DNA of 64,000 nt from Cohaesibacter haloalkalitolerans. Lineage in GTDB: Bacteria > Pseudomonadota > Alphaproteobacteria > Rhizobiales > Cohaesibacteraceae. Position numbers and translations under genes: made by a program. The notes under the pieces were generated by a model, which saw nothing but the letters and a program-made list of their open reading frames with translations, did not search any database and had not been told where the DNA came from. The stretch covers positions 310,001 to 374,000 of the forward strand of contig NZ_QNUM01000006.1 of NCBI RefSeq assembly GCF_003574655.1. Reading direction: 5' to 3'. Of this stretch, positions 1-8,578 are shown one piece after another; position 1 is the first letter of the stretch; each line of letters starts with the position of its first letter.

Positions 1-1
1 G

Positions 2-1048
2 ATCCTTGATCTGGTCATGCCCGGTATTGGCGGTTTCGAGGTTCTCTCAAGGCTTAAGAAGCTCATGCCCTCCCTCAACCTGCCGGTTGTCATGGTCACG
101 GCGCTGGAAGAAAACTCTCTGCGCGTGGAAGCCCTGCAATCCGGTGTCGTTGACTATATCCAGAAGCCCGTCGATTTTGCCGTTCTGAGCGCCCGCATCC
201 GCTCAGCCCTGATGGAACGGCGGATCCAGCGCAAGCTGGCCGAAGCCAATGCACGGCTTGAGGCCATTGTGGCGACAAGGACGCGCCAGCTGGAAGTCAA
301 GAACGAGTATCTGACGGCCGTGCTGGACAACGCCCGTGATGGCATCATCGGCTGTGATGAAAGCGGCCTGCCGGCGATCTTCAACAAGAAGGCCAGCGAA
401 ATGCTCGGTATCGAGAATTCGCTCAGCATGCTGATGCCCTATCTCAAGACCAACGAGATGTTCGAGGCTGATGGTGCGACACCGCTGGATTTGGGCACCA
501 ATCCGCTGCAACTGGCGTTCGAGAATGAAAAGCTGGAAGAGTCGGACATTGTCATTGAGCGTTTCGGTGCCAAGCCGCGGATTGTGAACACCACCGGCAG
601 CGCCATCCGCGATCAGGAAGGACACAAGATCGGTGCCGTCATTTCGCTCCGGGATGTGACCGAACAGCAAAAGCTGCAAAGCAAGGTTGGTCATTTGCGC
701 CAGCGCTACGAAAAGCTGCTCGACAGTGTTCCGATGCCGTTGCACATCACTGATGAGCGGGGCTGCCTCCTTGAAGTCAACGAGCTGTGGCTGGAGGCCT
801 TCGGCTATTCGCTGAGGGAAGTGCAGGGCGCGCATCTGGGCAATTTCCTGACCACCGAGTTCAAGCATCTGGCAGCTGAGACCGTGCGTGCGGCGATGAT
901 CAACATGGGGCACACGAAGGATGTCAAATGCAAGATCAAGCATGCCGACGGGCGCATTCTGGAAGCGACTCTTGTCAGCCAGGCGGTTTATGACGGCAAG
1001 GGGGAGCTCAACCAGATCGTTGAATATATCACTGATCTGCAAGAGTGA
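2..1048 (+). CDS. response regulator with two PAS domains (5' partial)
   Basis: The reading frame is open from the left edge, so the N-terminus lies outside the window. The first visible residues contain the DLVMPGIGG loop typical of a CheY-like receiver, where the Asp is the expected phospho-acceptor. A VMVTA motif (conserved Thr) and DYIQKP (conserved Lys) follow, so most of the receiver is present. After a short helical linker (about visible residues 75-100) come two PAS-like domains, roughly 105-220 and 230-343, the first ending in a typical SLRDVTEQ tail. The protein stops right after the second PAS, with no histidine kinase, GGDEF, EAL or HTH output domain. It is likely a sensory or phosphorelay adaptor. 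The partner kinase is not visible, and the signal is unknown. Confidence 0.82.
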   Translation: MLDLVMPGIGGFEVLSRLKKLMPSLNLPVVMVTALEENSLRVEALQSGVVDYIQKPVDFAVLSARIRSALMERRIQRKLAEANARLEAIVATRTRQLEVKNEYLTAVLDNARDGIIGCDESGLPAIFNKKASEMLGIENSLSMLMPYLKTNEMFEADGATPLDLGTNPLQLAFENEKLEESDIVIERFGAKPRIVNTTGSAIRDQEGHKIGAVISLRDVTEQQKLQSKVGHLRQRYEKLLDSVPMPLHITDERGCLLEVNELWLEAFGYSLREVQGAHLGNFLTTEFKHLAAETVRAAMINMGHTKDVKCKIKHADGRILEATLVSQAVYDGKGELNQIVEYITDLQE

Positions 1049-1126
1049 TCGCTTGGGACGTGCCAGAAATTTCACGCCGATCTGCGGGACGCCTGATGAC
1101 CATTTCTGCTGTTTTCAGGCTCTAGT

Positions 1127-1182
1127 GCCAAATCAGGCGTGCCAAATCAGGCGTGCCAAATCAGGCGTGCCAAATCAGGCGT
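1127..1182. repeat. four perfect tandem copies of a 14-bp unit
   Basis: The unit GCCAAATCAGGCGT occurs at 1127-1140, 1141-1154, 1155-1168 and 1169-1182 without a mismatch. The last copy contains the stop codon of the ROK regulator on the minus strand (TGA, plus-strand 1175-1177) and its last two sense codons, so the array looks like an expansion of the gene's 3' end. The unit has weak dyad symmetry (GCC...GGC). Fourteen is not a multiple of three, but the copies lie outside the coding frame and should not change the protein. Confidence 0.95.
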
Positions 1183-2383
1183 GGTTGAACAGCATGTTCT
1201 GGTCGAGAAGGTAGCGGATGAACAGGGGAAGGCTGGCGCCACCCAGTGCCCGGGCCGGACTGCCAAGCGTGCCTTCCAGCACCACCGGCAGCTCGATGCC
1301 CTGCCAGTTGCGCTGGCTGATGGCGTCGCGAATCTTTTCCACCAATGCGTCCCGGACGCTGGCTGGCATGGTTCCGTCGACTATGGCCACTTCGAAGTCG
1401 ATGATGGCAGTCGCCGAAGCGATGGCGAGGGCAATATAATGCGCAGCCCTGTCGAGCCATTCCTCAAGAATGGCGCCAAGGTTGGTCCAGTCAAAGGATT
1501 GCTGCTGCAACAGGGTCGGGTCCAGTCCCTTTTCCTTCAGCATCTCCTCGAGAAAATAGAGCGAGGCAAAATCGATCAGCTGTTTGTCTTCGCCGTCGGG
1601 GCCGGGCATCGGCATCGAGGCAAGAGCCCCGGCATTGCGGGTGCGACCTGAATAGATGGAATTGTTGAGCGCCACTCCACCGCCCACGAAGGTGCCCACA
1701 AAGATATAGAGGGAATCGCTGAAGGCCATGCCGCGCCCGAAGGCGACTTCGGCTGAACAGGCTGCCGTGCAGTCATTCTGGGTGTAGGCGTTGAGGCCCG
1801 TGGCGCTTTCCAGTTCCTGGGCGATATCGAAAGTCTTCCAGACGTCCATCGTGCCTGCGGCGACACCCACCTTGTCTTCCCAGCTCCAGAGCTGGAATGG
1901 CAGGGCGATGCCGATTCCGGCGATCTTGTCCTGCTGGCCCGCGCCGATCTGCAGGCTCATGTCGCGCACCCCTTGGGTGGCGAAGGCCTTGACGAGATCC
2001 GGCATCGGGTAGGAATAGGTGATGCGGGCTGAGGCCCGTGTTTCCCCTGCAAAGTCGATCAGAATGAGATCGGCGCTGCGTCGTCCGACCTTTAGGCCGA
2101 AAGAAAAGATCCCGTCCGGATTGAGCCGCATGGGAACCGAAGGCTGGCCAACCCGCCCGCGAATGGGTTCCCCGCGCAGCAACAGACCATCCTTTTCCAG
2201 CTCGCCGATAATCACCGATACGGCCTGGGCCGAAAGGCCGGAACGGCGGGTGATTTCCGATTTTGCCAGAGCTCCGTGACGCTGGATGAGGGACAGCACC
2301 AGACGCTCGTTGTAGGCGCGGACTTTCTTCTGGTTGAAGCCGATGGAAGCGTCCTTGTCCGAGCGCTCTTTCTGCTTGACCAT
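1175..2383 (-). CDS. ROK-family transcriptional regulator, near the fructose PTS operon
   Basis: Predicted 402 aa. An N-terminal winged helix-turn-helix (about 20-85, containing SEITRRSGLSAQAVS) is followed by a ROK sugar-kinase-like domain with DCTAACSAEVAFG and FVGTFVGGGV motifs. The zinc-binding CxCGxxGC motif of ROK kinases is not seen, which fits a regulator rather than a kinase. I chose the ATG at 2383 because AAGGA lies eight bases upstream; an ATG nine bases earlier in frame is less well placed. It is divergent from fruBKA across about 680 bp and clearly paralogous to the FrcR-like regulator at 32919-34124 (shared YNERLVL, EPIRGR.GQPS and TFVGGG blocks). It probably represses the PTS operon in response to a fructose metabolite, but this is inferred from position. 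Confidence 0.85.
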   Translation of the reverse strand: MVKQKERSDKDASIGFNQKKVRAYNERLVLSLIQRHGALAKSEITRRSGLSAQAVSVIIGELEKDGLLLRGEPIRGRVGQPSVPMRLNPDGIFSFGLKVGRRSADLILIDFAGETRASARITYSYPMPDLVKAFATQGVRDMSLQIGAGQQDKIAGIGIALPFQLWSWEDKVGVAAGTMDVWKTFDIAQELESATGLNAYTQNDCTAACSAEVAFGRGMAFSDSLYIFVGTFVGGGVALNNSIYSGRTRNAGALASMPMPGPDGEDKQLIDFASLYFLEEMLKEKGLDPTLLQQQSFDWTNLGAILEEWLDRAAHYIALAIASATAIIDFEVAIVDGTMPASVRDALVEKIRDAISQRNWQGIELPVVLEGTLGSPARALGGASLPLFIRYLLDQNMLFNHA

Positions 2384-2682
2384 TAACCGCATCCTTTCGA
2401 CGTCGTCACGTTGGCTCGGCAGCAAAGGCTGCTCAATGGGTGCCCAAGGGGCCAGGCATCGGGCGGGGGAAGGGCAAGGCCATGGGACCAGCGAAAACCA
2501 TGGTCAAAGGCATGACCATTGAGGCGGGCCGCCCGCGTTCGGGCCTCTGGGCACCGGATTGATGGGGCCGGGAATGGCTTGCGCATTTCCTCCTGGCCTG
2601 CCGCTCTGGCAGGCCGACTTTTGTCTCCGACTCTATGGCTGAAGCGACTGCGGGGGCCATGAACCAGATCAAAAACTCATAG

Positions 2683-2693
2683 TAATTGAATTA
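2683..2693. promoter_or_regulatory. palindromic A/T-rich operator candidate
   Basis: TAATTGAATTA is a perfect odd palindrome (TAATT, G, AATTA). Read on the minus strand with one more base on each side it gives ATTAATTCAATT, which shares its first nine bases with ATTAATTCATTA in the frcR-frcB intergenic region (34251-34262). Another palindrome, TTAATTAA, lies at 2807-2814. The sharing suggests related ROK regulator sites. Confidence 0.4.
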
Positions 2694-2918
2694 ATCGCCT
2701 TTATTCGGGCAAATTCAACAGAAAAATTGCGAATTCTCCAGCGTGTTTGGCACCGGTCGACCGACAATTTTGCGCCCCCGCCAAAATTTGCAGTAATTTC
2801 TGGCGCTTAATTAATACATCAAATAGAGGTAATGATCCTGAAAATATAGAAAATTTGTCGATTTTGTCGTGAAATGGCAGTCTTTCATCCGCAAATTTAC
2901 CGAATTTGCGTCAATGAA

Positions 2919-2947
2919 TTGACGTGAATCAAATATTTTTCTTTAAT
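2919..2947 (+). promoter_or_regulatory. predicted sigma70-type promoter for fruBKA
   Basis: TTGACG (2919-2924) is separated by 17 bp from TTTAAT (2942-2947), about 120 bp before the fruB start. The -10 region overlaps an AATAATTCACTTTAAT stretch resembling the TTAATTCA motif near both ROK genes, which fits repression by occlusion. Confidence 0.5.
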
Positions 2948-3067
2948 AATTCACTTTAATGGAGTTATTATCTCTCAAGATTAGCGGATTTGACGATCCG
3001 GGCCCTGATGAAACGCATAAGCAGGAGCGTTCAAACGCTGATCGGGGTGGAGAATTCGGAGGAAACA

Positions 3068-5548
3068 ATGCAGTTCAAGGAATCGGCAATTCAGGTCGGT
3101 GCACAAGCGCGCGACAAGAGTGACGCAATCGCAAAAGTCGGCGAGCTGTTGGTCAAATCCGGCAATATCGAACCGGGTTACATCCAGAGCATGATGGCAC
3201 GGGAAGAGGTGGCCAACACCTATCTGGGCAACGGCATTGCCATCCCCCACGGCATTCCCAAGGATCGCGAGCTGATCAGGGAAACCGGCGTTGCCGTGTT
3301 GCAGCTGCCTGAGGGCGTGATCTGGAACAATGACGAACGGGTGCATCTGGTGGTCGGTATCGCGGCCAAGTCCGATGAGCACCTGACCATCCTTTCCAAC
3401 CTCACCGATGTTCTGGACGATGCCGAAGAGGCAAAGCGTCTGGCAACCACGACCGATGCGGCCGATATCGCGCGTCGCCTGTCGGGACAGGACCATGCCG
3501 CAACAGATGACAGTGCCGATGCGGCGCCTGAGGACTATGAGTTGGGCTTTGAGCATGTGGTCACGAGCCCCCACGGACTGCATGCTCGCCCGGCAACCGC
3601 TTTGGTTGATATCGCCAAGACCTTCGAAGCTGGCATTCTGGTGCGCAACGGCAACAAGGTTGGCGACGCCAAGAGCCTGATTGGTCTTTTGAAGCTGGGT
3701 ATCGAAAAGGATGCCACCATCCGCATCAGCGCCGAAGGCCCGGACGCGGAGAAAGCTCTGGAAACCATATTCAATGCGTTGGCCGAGGGCCTTGAGGATG
3801 AAGAGGAAGCCGCAGCCGAAGCCGCCCATGATCATGCCGTTGCCGTCGAAGGCATCAGCTATGAAGGCGCTGTGATCGCAGGCATCTCTGCATCCCCGGG
3901 CATTGCTTCCGGTCCGGTCTGCCAGTTCCGCCGTGGCCGTATTGTGGTGAATGAAAAGGCGACCGGCACTCCTGATCAGGAGCTTGCCCGGCTTGACGAT
4001 GCTCTCACCAGTGCGCGTGCCGAATTGACTGCTCTCTATGAGGATATGGTTCAGAAGCAGGGAGCCGGCAAGGCGGCGATTTTCAAGGCGCAAGGCGAAT
4101 TTCTTGATGACCCCGAAATGCAGGAAAAGGCCCGCACGCTGATCGCCGAAGGGGCAAGCGCCGGTTGGGCCTGGAAGCTGAGCTATGAAGAACATGCGGC
4201 CATTCTGGGTGCCATGAAGGACGAATTGCTGGCCGCCCGTGCGCTGGATCTTCAGGACGTCGGTCGTCGATTGCTCAAGCATCTGGCCGACAAGGTCGAG
4301 GACGACCCGGATCTGCCGGACAGCCCGGTCATTCTCATTGCTGACGATCTGACGCCATCGGATACTGCCGGTCTCGACCCGACCCTAGTGCTGGGGCTGT
4401 GCACCGCGTCTGGCGGCCCGACCTCCCATACGGCCATTATCGCCCGCAGTCTGGATATTCCGGCGGTGGTTGGTGCAGGCGCTGATTGCCTCGGGCTTTC
4501 CGATGGCAAGGAGGTCATCGTGGATGGCAGCTCCGGCGTTCTGGTTGCCGAGCCGACCCAGAAGGATCGCGATGAAGCTGACAAGGCCCGCAAGGCCTTT
4601 GCCCGACAGGCCGAGGCCGAACGCAACGCCTGTTACCAACCCGCCATTACAACCGACGGCCACCGCATCGAGGTCGTCGCCAATATTGGCAGTGTTGATG
4701 AAGCCTATGCCGCCGTGGTGGCTGGTGGGGAGGGTGTCGGGTTGCTGAGAACGGAATTCCAGTTTCTGCAACGCGACACCGCTCCCTCTGAAGACGAACA
4801 GTATGAGGCCATCAGCGCCATGATCAAGGCGATGAACGGTCTGCCGATGATCATCCGCACGCTGGATATCGGCGGCGACAAGGATGTGCCCTATCTGTCG
4901 ACCCCGGAAGAGATGAATCCGTTCCTTGGTGTGCGCGGCATTCGCCTCTGCCTGCTCCGGGATGACATCTTCCGTACCCAGTTGCGCGCCATTTTCCGCG
5001 CCTCCGCCAACGGCCCGATCCGCATCATGTATCCCATGATCTCTTCGCTGGAAGAGCTGCGCGCCGCCAAGGCCATCACCGAGGAAGTGCGCAAGGAAGT
5101 GGGCGCCGAGCCGGTAGAGATCGGCATGATGATCGAAATCCCGTCTGCCGTGATGATGGCCGAGGAATTCGCCCGCGAGGTGGACTTCTTCTCCATCGGT
5201 ACCAACGACCTCACACAATATGCCCTAGCCATGGACCGGATGCATCCGCAACTGGCCAAGATGGCCGACGGCCTGAACCCGGCGGTCCTGCGTCTCATCC
5301 GCAAGACAGTGGAAGCCGCCGATGCGGCTGGCATCTGGGTGGGGGCCTGTGGTGGCATCGCCGGTGATCCGCTTGGGGCGGTGATCCTTGCCGGTCTCGG
5401 CGTGCATGAGCTTAGCGTCAGCATCCCGGCCATCGCCTCTGTCAAGGCGCGGATCCGCAGTCTTCCCATGGCCGAGGCCCGGGCATTTGCTGCAGACGCG
5501 CTGGCGAAGACCGATGCTGCGGCCGTGCGGGCACTGAAACTGGCATAA
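3068..5548 (+). CDS. fruB: multiphosphoryl transfer protein EIIA(Fru)-HPr-Enzyme I
   Basis: Cytoplasmic phosphate-relay protein of the fructose phosphotransferase system, 826 aa. Domain 1 (about 1-145) is a fructose-type EIIA with active-site His61 in AIPHGIP. Domain 2 (about 160-250) is HPr/FPr with His172 in GLHARPA. Domain 3 (about 265-826) is Enzyme I with swivelling His454 in GGPTSHTAIIAR, followed by the PEP-binding barrel motifs GVGLLRTEF and GTNDLTQYA. Phosphate from PEP would pass EI to HPr to EIIA within one chain, as known for Rhodobacter capsulatus FruB. The ATG at 3068 has a strong GGAGGA four bases upstream; an in-frame start at 2990 lacks one. First gene of fruBKA, 38 bp before fruK. 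No separate EI or HPr gene is in the window. Confidence 0.95.
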   Translation: MQFKESAIQVGAQARDKSDAIAKVGELLVKSGNIEPGYIQSMMAREEVANTYLGNGIAIPHGIPKDRELIRETGVAVLQLPEGVIWNNDERVHLVVGIAAKSDEHLTILSNLTDVLDDAEEAKRLATTTDAADIARRLSGQDHAATDDSADAAPEDYELGFEHVVTSPHGLHARPATALVDIAKTFEAGILVRNGNKVGDAKSLIGLLKLGIEKDATIRISAEGPDAEKALETIFNALAEGLEDEEEAAAEAAHDHAVAVEGISYEGAVIAGISASPGIASGPVCQFRRGRIVVNEKATGTPDQELARLDDALTSARAELTALYEDMVQKQGAGKAAIFKAQGEFLDDPEMQEKARTLIAEGASAGWAWKLSYEEHAAILGAMKDELLAARALDLQDVGRRLLKHLADKVEDDPDLPDSPVILIADDLTPSDTAGLDPTLVLGLCTASGGPTSHTAIIARSLDIPAVVGAGADCLGLSDGKEVIVDGSSGVLVAEPTQKDRDEADKARKAFARQAEAERNACYQPAITTDGHRIEVVANIGSVDEAYAAVVAGGEGVGLLRTEFQFLQRDTAPSEDEQYEAISAMIKAMNGLPMIIRTLDIGGDKDVPYLSTPEEMNPFLGVRGIRLCLLRDDIFRTQLRAIFRASANGPIRIMYPMISSLEELRAAKAITEEVRKEVGAEPVEIGMMIEIPSAVMMAEEFAREVDFFSIGTNDLTQYALAMDRMHPQLAKMADGLNPAVLRLIRKTVEAADAAGIWVGACGGIAGDPLGAVILAGLGVHELSVSIPAIASVKARIRSLPMAEARAFAADALAKTDAAAVRALKLA

Positions 5549-5586
5549 TCCTGGGGTTTGGAACACAATGTCGAGAGGAACACGAC

Positions 5587-6540
5587 ATGAGTGAACGGGC
5601 AAACATCGCAACGATCACGCTCAATCCGGCGATCGATCAGACGGTCCAGATCCCCGGCTTTGCGGCAGGCGAGGTCAACCGGATCGCGGAACAGCAGTCC
5701 GACGCGGGCGGCAAGGGGGTCAATGTGGCCAGCTTCCTGTCCCATTTCGGGCACAAGATCGCTGTGACCGGCTTTCTGGGGCAGGACAATGCCTCCATTT
5801 TCGAAAGCCTGTTTGACGCGCAGGGCATTGATGACCAGTTCGTGCGTGTCGCAGGAGCAACCCGCGTCAATATCAAGATCGTCGATCCGCAGAAGCAGGA
5901 GATCACCGACATCAACGCGCCGGGGTTCGCTGTCGATACTGGTGCGATGGAGAGCCTCGAGGGGCGGATCAAACACCTCGCAGCCGATGGCGTGGACTGT
6001 TTTGTGCTCGCCGGAAGCCTGCCGGCCGGTGTTCCGACAACCATCTATCGCGACCTGATCATTGCCATCCACGCGATGGGCAAGGAGGCGGTTCTGGATG
6101 CCAGTGGCATGGCCTTCAAGGCTGCGCTGGAAGCCGGACCTGACATCATCAAGCCCAACGTCGATGAACTGTCCGAACTGATTGGTCGCAAACTTGAGGG
6201 GCTTGCCGAAATCATCGACGCTGCCCGCTGGGTCAGTGGTGGCAAGGTCGGGCTCATAGTCGTTTCCATGGGGGCTGATGGCGCCCTGTTCATCACCGAT
6301 AAGGACGTGCTGCACGCCATGCCCAAGGGCGCGGTTGTCAAAAGCACGGTCGGCGCTGGCGACGCCATGGTCGCCGGACTTTTGCACGGCCGGTCCGAAG
6401 GGCTTCCGCTTGCGGATCTTGCCCGACTGGCAACCGGCTTTTCTCTGGGCGCTCTGGGAGAGATCGGGCCTCATTTGCCCGCCCGGGAGGTCATCGAGGC
6501 TTTCGCGGCCAAGGTGGTCATAGAGCATCTGGAACTTTGA
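5587..6540 (+). CDS. fruK: 1-phosphofructokinase
   Basis: PfkB-family sugar kinase, 317 aa, phosphorylating fructose-1-phosphate (the PTS product) to fructose-1,6-bisphosphate. It shows the N-terminal NPAIDQTV segment typical of FruK/LacC, the substrate motif GGKGVNVA, and the C-terminal PfkB signature GAGDAMVAG with the catalytic Asp. Length is normal for the family. It lies between the phosphotransfer protein and the membrane permease, 38 bp after fruB, and its stop codon is 17 bp before the chosen fruA start, so translation of the three is probably coupled. Tagatose-6-phosphate kinase is the main alternative but does not fit the neighbours. Confidence 0.93.
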   Translation: MSERANIATITLNPAIDQTVQIPGFAAGEVNRIAEQQSDAGGKGVNVASFLSHFGHKIAVTGFLGQDNASIFESLFDAQGIDDQFVRVAGATRVNIKIVDPQKQEITDINAPGFAVDTGAMESLEGRIKHLAADGVDCFVLAGSLPAGVPTTIYRDLIIAIHAMGKEAVLDASGMAFKAALEAGPDIIKPNVDELSELIGRKLEGLAEIIDAARWVSGGKVGLIVVSMGADGALFITDKDVLHAMPKGAVVKSTVGAGDAMVAGLLHGRSEGLPLADLARLATGFSLGALGEIGPHLPAREVIEAFAAKVVIEHLEL

Positions 6541-6557
6541 GAGGAGTAAGGAAAGCA

Positions 6558-8345
6558 ATGGCAACAATTGTTGGTGTAGCGGCCAGTGCGGAAAGCCGGG
6601 CGCACACCCTGATGGCGGCCGAAGCCTTGCGCAAGGTCGCCAGTGATCAGGGCCACGATATCTCTATCGAGTGTCGCGAGCCAGAAGAGACAACATCTCC
6701 GCTGACCCCGGAGATGATCGCCGGGGCGGATCTCGCGATCCTGGCGATCGACCAGACCATCGATCAGGCCCCGTTTGCTGGCCTGCCCGTTTACCAGACA
6801 ACGACCAGCAGGGCCATTCAGGACACAGCCAGTGTCCTTGGCGAGGCTCTGCAAAAAGCCGGATTGCCGGTTGAAGCAAATTGTGACCAGCCAAAGGAGG
6901 AAGCCGTGGCCACATCTGATGTTACCAAGAAGCGCATTGTCGCTGTCACATCCTGCCCGACGGGTATCGCGCATACATTCATGGCTGCCGATGCTCTGAA
7001 GAAGAAGGCCGCCGCCGCAGGTCACGACATCAAGGTAGAAACGCAAGGGTCTGTCGGGGCCAAGGATCAGCTCAGCGCGGAAGACATTGCCGCCGCTGAC
7101 GTGGTCATCATTTCCGCCGACACCCATGTCGACGAAAGCCGCTTTGCCGGCAAGCCGATCTATCGCACGTCTGTCGGGGCTGCCGTGAAGGATGCCGCTG
7201 GCGTGATTGCCGCCTCCTTCAGCGAAGCGGAAACCGCAGCGCCTGCCGCTGGCGGTGCCGGTGGCAAGAAGATGCAAACCCTTGAGGAAGCCAAGGCGGC
7301 TCTCAAGGCCAACCGGTCCGGCCCTTACAAGCACCTGCTGACCGGTGTGTCCTACATGCTGCCGGTGGTTGTTGCCGGTGGTCTGCTGATCGCCCTGTCC
7401 TTCGTCTTCGGCATCGAGGCCTTCAAGGAAGAAGGCACCCTTGCAGCAGCCCTGATGACCATTGGCGGCGGCGCAGCCTTCAAGCTGATGGTTCCGGTTC
7501 TGGCTGGCTTCATGGCCTATTCCATTGCCGACCGCCCCGGTCTGACGCCGGGCCTGATCGGTGGTCTGCTGGCTGTCAACCTTGGCGCTGGCTTCCTTGG
7601 CGGTATTCTTGCCGGTTTCCTTGCCGGTTACGTAGCTCTGTGGCTCCGGGACAATATCAAGCTGCCCAAAGCCCTCGAAGGCTTGATGCCAGTGCTGATC
7701 CTGCCTTTGCTCTCGACAGCGATTGTCGGCTTGCTAATGGTCTATGTCATCGGAGAACCGGTACGCTATATCAACGAGAGCCTCACCGGCATGCTACAGG
7801 GCATGGGCCAGACCAACGCGGTCCTGCTTGGCCTCGTGCTCGGTGCCATGATGGCCTTCGACATGGGCGGGCCGGTCAACAAGGCTGCCTACGCCTTCTC
7901 GGTCGGTCTGTTGACCAGTGACACCTTCGCGCCGATGGCAGCGACCATGGCCGCTGGCATGACGCCGCCGCTCGGTCTGGCTCTGGCAACCTTCATCGCC
8001 AAGAACCGCTTCACCGAAGAAGAACGGGAAGCAGGCAAGGCGGCCTTCGTGCTCGGCCTGTCCTTCATCACTGAAGGGGCAATTCCCTACGCAGCCAAGG
8101 ATCCGCTGCGTGTGATCCCGTCCATCATGATTGGCTCTGCCCTCACCGGCGCCCTGTCCATGTTCTTCGGCTGCGGCTTGCGCGCACCGCATGGTGGAGC
8201 CTTCGTTCTGGCCATCCCGCATGCCGTCAGCAATCTGGCGATGTATATCCTGTCCATCGTCATCGGTACTGCCGTTACCACTGCGCTTCTGATCGTCCTC
8301 AAACGTCCCATTGACGAAGTACCAGCTGCCGTTCCGGCCGAATAA
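6558..8345 (+). CDS. fruA: fructose PTS permease EIIB'BC
   Basis: Membrane component of the fructose PTS, 595 aa, transporting fructose and phosphorylating it to fructose-1-phosphate. Two tandem EIIB domains precede EIIC. The second (about 125-220) has phospho-acceptor Cys133 in TSCPTGIAHTFMAA. The first (about 1-100) aligns to it but has Ser10 at the Cys position, so it is the degenerate B' domain known from FruA proteins. EIIC (about 255-595) is very hydrophobic with many membrane segments and a C-terminal EGAIPYAAKDP motif. I chose ATG 6558 (AAGGA six bases upstream) over an upstream in-frame TTG that overlaps the fruK stop. Last gene of the operon, followed by a terminator at 8416. Confidence 0.94.
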   Translation: MATIVGVAASAESRAHTLMAAEALRKVASDQGHDISIECREPEETTSPLTPEMIAGADLAILAIDQTIDQAPFAGLPVYQTTTSRAIQDTASVLGEALQKAGLPVEANCDQPKEEAVATSDVTKKRIVAVTSCPTGIAHTFMAADALKKKAAAAGHDIKVETQGSVGAKDQLSAEDIAAADVVIISADTHVDESRFAGKPIYRTSVGAAVKDAAGVIAASFSEAETAAPAAGGAGGKKMQTLEEAKAALKANRSGPYKHLLTGVSYMLPVVVAGGLLIALSFVFGIEAFKEEGTLAAALMTIGGGAAFKLMVPVLAGFMAYSIADRPGLTPGLIGGLLAVNLGAGFLGGILAGFLAGYVALWLRDNIKLPKALEGLMPVLILPLLSTAIVGLLMVYVIGEPVRYINESLTGMLQGMGQTNAVLLGLVLGAMMAFDMGGPVNKAAYAFSVGLLTSDTFAPMAATMAAGMTPPLGLALATFIAKNRFTEEEREAGKAAFVLGLSFITEGAIPYAAKDPLRVIPSIMIGSALTGALSMFFGCGLRAPHGGAFVLAIPHAVSNLAMYILSIVIGTAVTTALLIVLKRPIDEVPAAVPAE

Positions 8346-8415
8346 AAACAAGGATAGGTGCCGGACATCATAAAAGGTCCCCCACCCTCAGGATCCGGCA
8401 TCGTGAAATTCAACT

Positions 8416-8447
8416 GGCACGCTCGACCTTTCGGGCGTGCCTTTTTT
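8416..8447 (+). terminator. rho-independent terminator after fruBKA
   Basis: GGCACGC (8416-8422) pairs with GCGTGCC (8435-8441), with three further inner pairs, and is followed by six T residues (8442-8447). It lies 70 bp after the fruA stop. Confidence 0.88.
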
Positions 8448-8578
8448 GTCAAACGGTGCGCTTTTGCCGCTTGGCTCAGTCTTCGGCTTGATCCGGAGCT
8501 TTGCCGCGCCCTATGCTTCCCTCAGGGGATGGTTCCATCCCACCACGCGAAAGGCCCCACCAAGTGAAAGGTTTCGTC

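Larger units (their letters stand above)
2384..3067. other. divergent promoter region, no gene seen
   Basis: This stretch separates the ROK regulator from fruB. Its left third is GC-rich with no convincing ORF. From about 2680 to 2980 it is strongly A/T-rich and holds several TTAATT-type sites and a sigma70-like promoter, listed separately. Confidence 0.6.

Noticed and set aside
203-1075. Long minus-strand ORF opposite the receiver-PAS gene
   Set aside because: It is the mirror of the real coding frame, without family motifs or an RBS.
1127-1182. CRISPR-like array
   Set aside because: Units are adjacent with no spacers, so this is a simple tandem repeat.
2981-4282. 433-codon minus-strand ORF across fruB
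   Set aside because: Shadow of fruB; the plus frame has all PTS motifs.
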